A stretch of DNA of 10,889 nucleotides, from the NCBI GenBank assembly GCA_026770575.1, contig MU657740.1:19391-30279 (forward strand), written 5' to 3'. The position numbers and the translations under genes were made by a program. Numbering within the stretch: position 1 is the stretch's first letter; the number at the start of each line of letters is the position of its first letter. The notes under the pieces are model-generated. The model did no database searches and had not been told where the DNA came from. It saw only the letters and a list, made by a program, of their open reading frames with translations. The stretch is from Pelagophyceae sp. CCMP2097 (lineage: Eukaryota; Sar; Pelagophyceae). This document shows positions 1 through 6,800 of the stretch, in pieces.

Positions 1-82
1 GGTAAAAAGCACGAGGTACGAAAAACGAAAAATGTGGGGACTGCAAAGTCGCGGCCGAGTCCGCCCGGAGCGGCGGCCGGCA
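1..82 (-). other. 3' flank of the large gene
   Basis: The 82 bases after the TGA end in a T-rich run on the minus strand (CATTTTTCGTTTTTCG). No canonical AATAAA signal is visible before the window ends. Confidence 0.4.
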
Positions 83-838
83 TCATTGCGCGACGCCCAT
101 ATCCGGCGAGCCGGCGTATTTCTTCTTGGGCGTTTTGCCGCGGCCTTCGTCCGTGCCCGACGACTCGGTGCCGGAAGATGTGCCGGAAGACGGCGACGAC
201 GGCTTCCGCGCGGCGGCGCGCCGCGCGGCCCCGCGCCGGGTGCGCCGGGCGCCGAGCGCGCGGCCGCAGGGCGTCATGGCCAGGTCGTGGTGGAGGACCA
301 CGTCGACGACGAATCCGGCTACGCCGATGAGGACGCCGGAGAAGCCGAGGATGACGGCGAGACCCACGCGGCCCGCGAGCACGGCATGGGCGGGCAGTAT
401 GCCATGCGCCAGCATGGGCACGGAGGAGAAGGCCTCCTCGAGGATGAGGTCCTGCAGCTCGACGGGCATGATGATGAGCGCGAAGAGAAGGAAGAGCGCG
501 ATGTCGAGCAACCGCGACGGCTTCGACAGCTCCGCGGCGTGGACGTCGTCGAGGTCGCGCTTGACGAACGCGGCAAGCGCCCGCGCGTCGCGCGCCGCGA
601 GCATCTCGCCCGCGTCGCCCAGCGCCGACGCAGCGGCAATGACCTCGACCTGCCGCACGGCCGCCCGCACGGCCGGGCCGCTGCCGCGCGAAAGCGCCTC
701 GAGCAGGGCCAGGAGCCCGGGCGTCTGGACGACGTGCGGGAACTTTGGCGCGAAGAGCTGCTCGACGTCGTCGTAGCGGGCCAGCGGGATGTGTGCGATG
801 CGTGGGAGGAGCGCGCCGAGGAAGAGGACGGCGAAGGA
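83..838 (-). CDS. Exon 5: TM5 end, TM6-TM7, basic C-terminal tail, TGA stop
   Basis: Residues 2748-2998. It starts SFAVLFLGALLPRIAHIP, continues with a soluble helical stretch (LLALLEALSRG, then ALAAFVKRDLDDVHAAEL), then LLDIALFLLFALIIMP (TM6, ~2858-2878) and GLAVILGFSGVLIGVAGFVV (TM7, ~2905-2930). The tail is rich in Arg, Ser, Gly and Lys (TPKKKY near the end) and ends GVAQ-stop. An odd number of membrane segments after an extracellular GPS would leave the tail in the cytosol, which fits its basic charge. The polycystin extracellular TOP domain and pore helices do not fit in the space available. Confidence 0.82.
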   Translation of the reverse strand, partial: SFAVLFLGALLPRIAHIPLARYDDVEQLFAPKFPHVVQTPGLLALLEALSRGSGPAVRAAVRQVEVIAAASALGDAGEMLAARDARALAAFVKRDLDDVHAAELSKPSRLLDIALFLLFALIIMPVELQDLILEEAFSSVPMLAHGILPAHAVLAGRVGLAVILGFSGVLIGVAGFVVDVVLHHDLAMTPCGRALGARRTRRGAARRAAARKPSSPSSGTSSGTESSGTDEGRGKTPKKKYAGSPDMGVAQ

Positions 839-3800
839 CTTTACGATTGCAAAGTAGAGGACCTAGCCAAGCAGTCGAGGCGCGGGCGGAAGGGGCCCAT
901 CGGAAAGCACTCCCGAGGCCACAAAAGGGCCGCGCCTCTCCCCTCGCGCGGCGACGCCGGGTGAGTGTCAGACACGACGGACGTACCAGGACGACGGCGC
1001 AGTCGATGAGCCAGAGCCGCGCCTTGGCCTTGCCCCAGATGGACGCCCAGAGCGCGAGGTAGTAGACGCAGCCGACGACGGCGGCGGAGAAGACGACCCA
1101 CGCGCCGAGGTATTTGCCGACGGGGGGCGCCTCCTCGGGCGCCTCCATGTCGCACTCCAGCGACGCGATGACCCAGAGGTGCAGGTTGCGGTGGCGCTCG
1201 TCGAGGCGCGCGACGCGCATCATGTCGAGGATGACGTCGCGCCGCCCCTGCTGCAGCACGCCGATCGAGGCGGCGGCGCCCCGCCCCGGCGACACCTCCG
1301 GGCGGGGCGCCGCCTCGAGCGCCGCGAGGGCGCCGCGCGCGAGGACGAGCTCCCCGCGGAGCCGCCGCCGGACCAGGCCCGCGTCGGGCTGCGCCTCGGT
1401 CAAGCCCCACTCGGCGCGGCGCTGCGCTGCGATGCGCCGCAGCGCCAAGGCGGCCCTGGTGTACTTCCGGCCTCTTTTCGCCTTGACGAGCCCGAGGCAC
1501 GCCGCGAGCTCGGCGAGCTGCGCCTCGACGGCGCGCTTCGTCGGCGGCTCGAGCGCGTCGAGCGCGCATTCGAGGTCGAGGTCATCGCCGATGTCGCGTC
1601 CCGAGAACGAGGCGGACAGGCGCCGTGACACGACGCTCCGCATCGACACCGCCTTTTTCAACGCGGCGGTCGCGCGGCGGTCGCCGGGGGCGAGTTGCGT
1701 ATTCAAAGCGTCGACGACGCAGGCCACCGACGCCGTGAGCGGCCGTGCGCCCGGGGTCGCCTGGGACACGCCGCCGGACCACCCGGCGCCGTCGCCGTCG
1801 TCGAACTCGTTGACCCCGCCGCCCGCGGCGTCCGGCGAGGACGCGTCAAAGTCGATCTGAAGGTGAAAGGCCCGGTCGTCCCCGGAGCCGCCGGCGTCGT
1901 CGACCTTGTGTATCGAGCCGCCAGCGCCGATGCTCGCGTCGTCGACGACGGGGCCCGACGAAAAGTCCACGTTGGCCCCGAACTTGATGTCCACCGAGGT
2001 CCCCTCGGCCCCGGCGCCGAAGACGGCCTCGGAGCCGCCGGTATCGTCGACGTTGCATATCGAGCCGCTCGCGCCGACGCTAGCGTCGTCGACGTCGACG
2101 GCGCCCGGCGAAAGGTCGTCCCCGAACTTATTGTCCACCGAGGCCCCGGCGTCCGAGCCGCCGGAGCCGCCGGCATCGTCGACCGTGTGTATTTCGCCGC
2201 CGGCACCGCCGCCATCGTCTCTGTCGCCGTGCTGCGCGCCGAGCGGCCGGGCCGCCCCGTCGACCTCGGGCGGTCCGTCGACTTCTGGCGCGCCGTCCCC
2301 AAAGGTGATCTGCAAGTGTGCATGGTCTTCGGCCTCCGCGCCGGCGTCGTCCGCGCCGGCGTCTGCGCCGGCGCCGTCCGGCGCCGGCGGCTGCCCCGCC
2401 GCGGCGGCGCCGCCGCCGCAGGCGAAGGTCCGCTTGACGTTGCGCAGCAGCCGCGCGACCTCTGGCGGCGGCGGCGCCATGAGGTATTCGTCGAAGAGGA
2501 TCTCGCACGCCTTTGTCAACGGCAGCGTGAGCGCCAAAGTCAGGGCGGCGATGAGGAGCGTCGACGGGTCGTAGCTGTCGTCTTCTTCTGGCTGGTAGAC
2601 GCCGCAAATTTCCGCGCACGGATCCCAGGCGCAAAGCTTGCCGCCGCCGGCCCAGGCGCCCGCCTCGTGCGCGAGGCAATGGCCCGCCTCGACGTCGTTT
2701 GAGCATCCTGGGTCAAAGTGCACGAGGTTTTGCTGCAGGCAGAGCGTGAACATGAAAATGAGCACCTCGACGCCAAACCGGACGGCGCGCGCGGCGCGCG
2801 AGACGGACGGCGAGTACGCGGCGAAGAAGTTGACGCAGGGGTGGTTCATGCGCAGCGCGGCGAACGCAAGCGGGAATCTGCCCGTCGCCTTTGCGCCGTC
2901 TGCGTCGGCCTCGAGCGTCGGCGACGCCGGCGGCGTAAAGGCCGCGTCGACCGCGGCGGCGGCCGCGGCGGCCGCCGCCGCGGCGTCGCGCCGATCCAGC
3001 CGGTCGCCGTAGGCGCACGCGAGCAGCGCCGCCATCGCGAGGAACATGGGCAGCGCATGCGCGGGGTCGATGGGCGTCGAGAGCGCCGCGCCGTACGCGC
3101 TCACCAGGTCACCGAGGCCGCTCGACGCGGCGAAGTCGGCCGGCTCGTCGACGACGACGTTGCACTCGCACACCGTCGAGTTGGCCTGCGCGACGGCGCG
3201 GCAGCCGGACGAGGACCATGCGGACCCGTCCCAGACGGTACAGTTCGCCTCGGCGCGCGGGCACCAGACCTCGGTCACCGCCGCGATGCCGCCGGTGCAC
3301 AGCACGGTCAGCGTCGTGTTGTCAGGACAGACGAACGAGTGATTGCCCCACTCGCCGCAGGCACACGTCAGGTTCGCGCCGGCCGGCGGCACATCAGACT
3401 TGGACGTCGTCCGCAGCTGCAGTGAGACGGAAATCGTCGATGTCGTCGACGCCGTATCGTTAGTCGCGAGGCGCCGTCGCGCCGGGAAGCCCTCGTGAAG
3501 CCGGCGCCGCCCCGCCTGCGACGCGTCCAATGCCGAGTTCGCGCCGAAGCGCACGACGTCGGACGTCAGCGCCACCCCCGCGGCCGTCGCGTGCGGGTTG
3601 ACGCTGTACTCGCTGAGCGCGACTTCCACCTCGTCGAACGCGCCGCCGCCGACGTCGACGGCGGTGCCCGACGCGCTGATGGCGAGCGAGCCGCCGCCGT
3701 CGCCGCCGAGCTTCTGCGCAGTCGTCTCCAGGTTGGCGCTCGAGACCGAGACGGCGAACTCGCCGAGCACGGCGTCGAGGAGCTGCGCCATGGCCATAGA

Positions 3801-6800
3801 GTCGACGGCGTCGTTCAACACGGCGGAGGCGGAGGCGCCGTCGTCGTCGCCGCCGTCGTCAGAGGCCGTCCCGTTCGTTCCCGCAGTGGCGTTATTCGCG
3901 AAGACCGCAGAGTCGAGGAGGCCGGAGAGCGCCGAGATAACGGACTGCGCAGTCGAGTCGCCGAGGCCGACGTCCGTTGACAGCGCGGCGAGGGACTGTA
4001 CGCTCTCGAGCGAGCTCGACGCCGCGTGCGTTGAGAGGCCGCCAGGATTCGCCGTCGTGCTCAGGAGCGACGACGACGTCTGCTCGACCGTCGACGGGTC
4101 GGCGTCCTGCGCGACGGAAAAGTCGAGGCGCCGCCGCGCGGCGAGCCGCCTCGTCGTGAGCCCGAGCCGCCGCCTCGACGACGGGGACCCGAGGCCGTCG
4201 ACGACGCCGGCGATGGCATCCGAAAGGGTGTCGAACAGCGCTGCGTCGTCGGCCGCGGCCGAGGCGATGGAGGCAACGGACCGGCACACCGCCGCAGCGT
4301 CGCCGAGCGCAAACGCGTCTCCAAGCATCGAGTCCGTCACGTTGCTCAGTGCCTCCCCTTTGAGCGTCGACGCGCCGACTCGGACGCTCGCCGCCGCGAG
4401 GGCGGAGCCGCCTAGCGTGTCGTAGGCGACGGCGATGAGCGTGACGTTCGGCGCGCCCTGTGCCAGGACGACGCCGGCGAGCGCCGGCGACGCGCTCGGC
4501 CCACGCAGCGACGACCCCATCGCGGTGCCGTCATTGCTGCTCACGGAGAAGAAGGCGTACTGGAGCGGCCCGTCTTCCGTGACCCAGAGCATTGTCGCGA
4601 GCGCGAACCTGGTCTCGATCGCGACGCCGGCGCCGGGTTCGACGCGGACCTCGAGCGCCGCCGCCAGCTTGAACGCGTACGTGGCGTAGGGCACGAGGGC
4701 GCCGACGGCGACGACGAGGTTGTGGTCTCGCGTGCCGCGCGCCGCGCTCGACGTCAGGGCCACGTCAGTCCGCGCCCAGTGCGCGAGCCCGAAGCCGCCG
4801 GCGAGCTCGCCCGACGTCAGCACCCACTCCGACGTCAAGTTCGCCCCCTCGTACGTCCGGCCGAGCGAGCTCGGCGCCACGGCCGCGGCGAGGACGAGCC
4901 GTAGCGTGCTGCTGACGCGGAGCGGTCCGGCCACGTCGAGGACGACGCTCGGGGCGTCCATCGCCGTGAGCTCGTAGGCAGCGTTTGCGACGGCGGTGCG
5001 GCCGAAGCTCGCCGTCACGGTGACCTGGAAGACGTACGCGCCGGCGACGAACGAGTCGTCGAGGACGAACGCTTCGCACGTGTCCGGCAGCGCCCCGTCC
5101 TCGAGCGGCGGGTTGAAAGCCGCACAACCTTCGACGCACGCCCAGGCGAAGTCGAGGCCGGCGGCGGCGCCCGTCAGGCCCTCGACGTCGGGGTCGTAGG
5201 ACTTGACTGCGGAGACAAGCGCGTCCGAGGCCGGCGGGACGACGCTACCCGAAATGACCGCGACGACGGGCGAACGCTTGATCACTGCCGTCGCCGACAC
5301 GTTGAGCCCCGTTTTAAGGTCCGTCGTCTTCGCGACGAGCACGTACTCGCCGACGGCAAGCGAGTACGGCGCAAGCTTGTAGTACCGCTGGTCGACGGAC
5401 TCGCTCGGCAGCGACAGATCGGCGCGCGTCGCCGCGTCGAGGAGCGCGTAACCAAAGCCCACTGCGCGGTCCGCCCTAGGCCGAGAGTCGCAGCTCGTCG
5501 AGATGCCGTCGACGAGGATCGACACCTGCTTCGGCCGCAAGAACTCAAAGACGGTGCCGCCGATGATGATCAGGTTTGGCGGGGCCTAATCGTGAGACCG
5601 CGTCGACTTTTCAGGAGCCAGCCGGACGCGGGAGACATACGTCGTTGCGGACTCTCGCCGCAAACGCCACCGACGTGGCCTGGCCGAAGAGGAAGTTGGT
5701 GAGCTCGAGGCGGATCGCCATCGACGCGGTGCCCGCCCGCGCAAACTCGGAGAGCTCCGCCGGCGTCACCACGAGGCTCGCGCTGCCCCGAGGCCCCTCG
5801 TTCGCGCGGTCGACGGCTGGGCGGAGCGCCGGCGCGTTGACCGCCTCGGCGGACCACGTATACGACAAGGCGCGCCCGCCGCTGCCCGTCGACTGCGTCG
5901 AGTCGATGGTCAGGCCTATTGCATGGGTAAAGGAACCATCGCGGCATGCGCGACATGCGGCGCCGCCTCGTCAAAGGCGCCGCACCTTTACAAGTGCCGA
6001 GCTCCTTGGGGCCTTCAAGGAGCGCCGTCGGCACGAGGTTCGGCGACGGTGGTTCGATCGCCACCGCCGAGGCACCGGCGAACTCGTCGCAGTCGCACCG
6101 CTCAGAGGGCGCGCCGCACGCGCGCTTGATGACGCCGCCGAGCACGGTGACGGTCGAGCCCGGAACGAGCGCCAGCGCGTCGTTGACTTCGGCGTTCAGC
6201 CGCGACCCCGACGACCTGCACGTTCACACTGCTCTTCCACGGTGCTTCGCGGCGCGCAACCCTGGACCCGAGGCGGCGTCCTCTCGAGAGGGCTCGCAGC
6301 AGGGACGCGCCAGAAGCATTTCGAGGTCTGGACGTCTGGAAAGTCGACGAAGTGCGCGCAGGGAAAGAGGACGCCCGCGGAGAAGCCGCCCTGGTCCGTG
6401 TCGTCGTCAAAGCCGAAAATCGCGTCGGAGCCCGACGTGGTGTAGCGAGCCTCGACAATCGCCGGCTCGGCCGGCACGCGGCCGAGGGCCCGCAGCGTGT
6501 CGCACGTCGCCACCGTCGGCGTCGCGGAGGGCGCCGGCTGCGGCGCAGCCGTCGGCTGGAACGCGAAGACGGGCTGCTTCGTCGGGCCGGGCGTCGGGCG
6601 CGGCGTCGGCGCCGCCGTCGGCGCCTCCGTCGGCAGCGGCAGCGGCACCGCCGTTGGCGCGGGCGTGGGCGCGGCCGTCGGCGCGCGCGTCGGGAACTTG
6701 ACCGTGGCGACGACGGGCGCCGAGATCGTCGCGACGCCGGCCGCTGCAAAGGTTTCCGAGGCGCCCGCGTCGTTCGCGGCGACGACGATGGCCGCCACGA

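Noticed and set aside
32..964. 310-codon plus-strand frame
   Set aside because: Arg/Glu-rich shadow of the real minus-strand exon 5, which encodes hydrophobic segments and ends in a proper stop.
1695..2702. 335-codon plus-strand frame
   Set aside because: Antisense to exon 4. Its Val/Arg/Ala composition is what complementary GC-rich coding DNA gives, and it crosses the acidic repeats and TM3.
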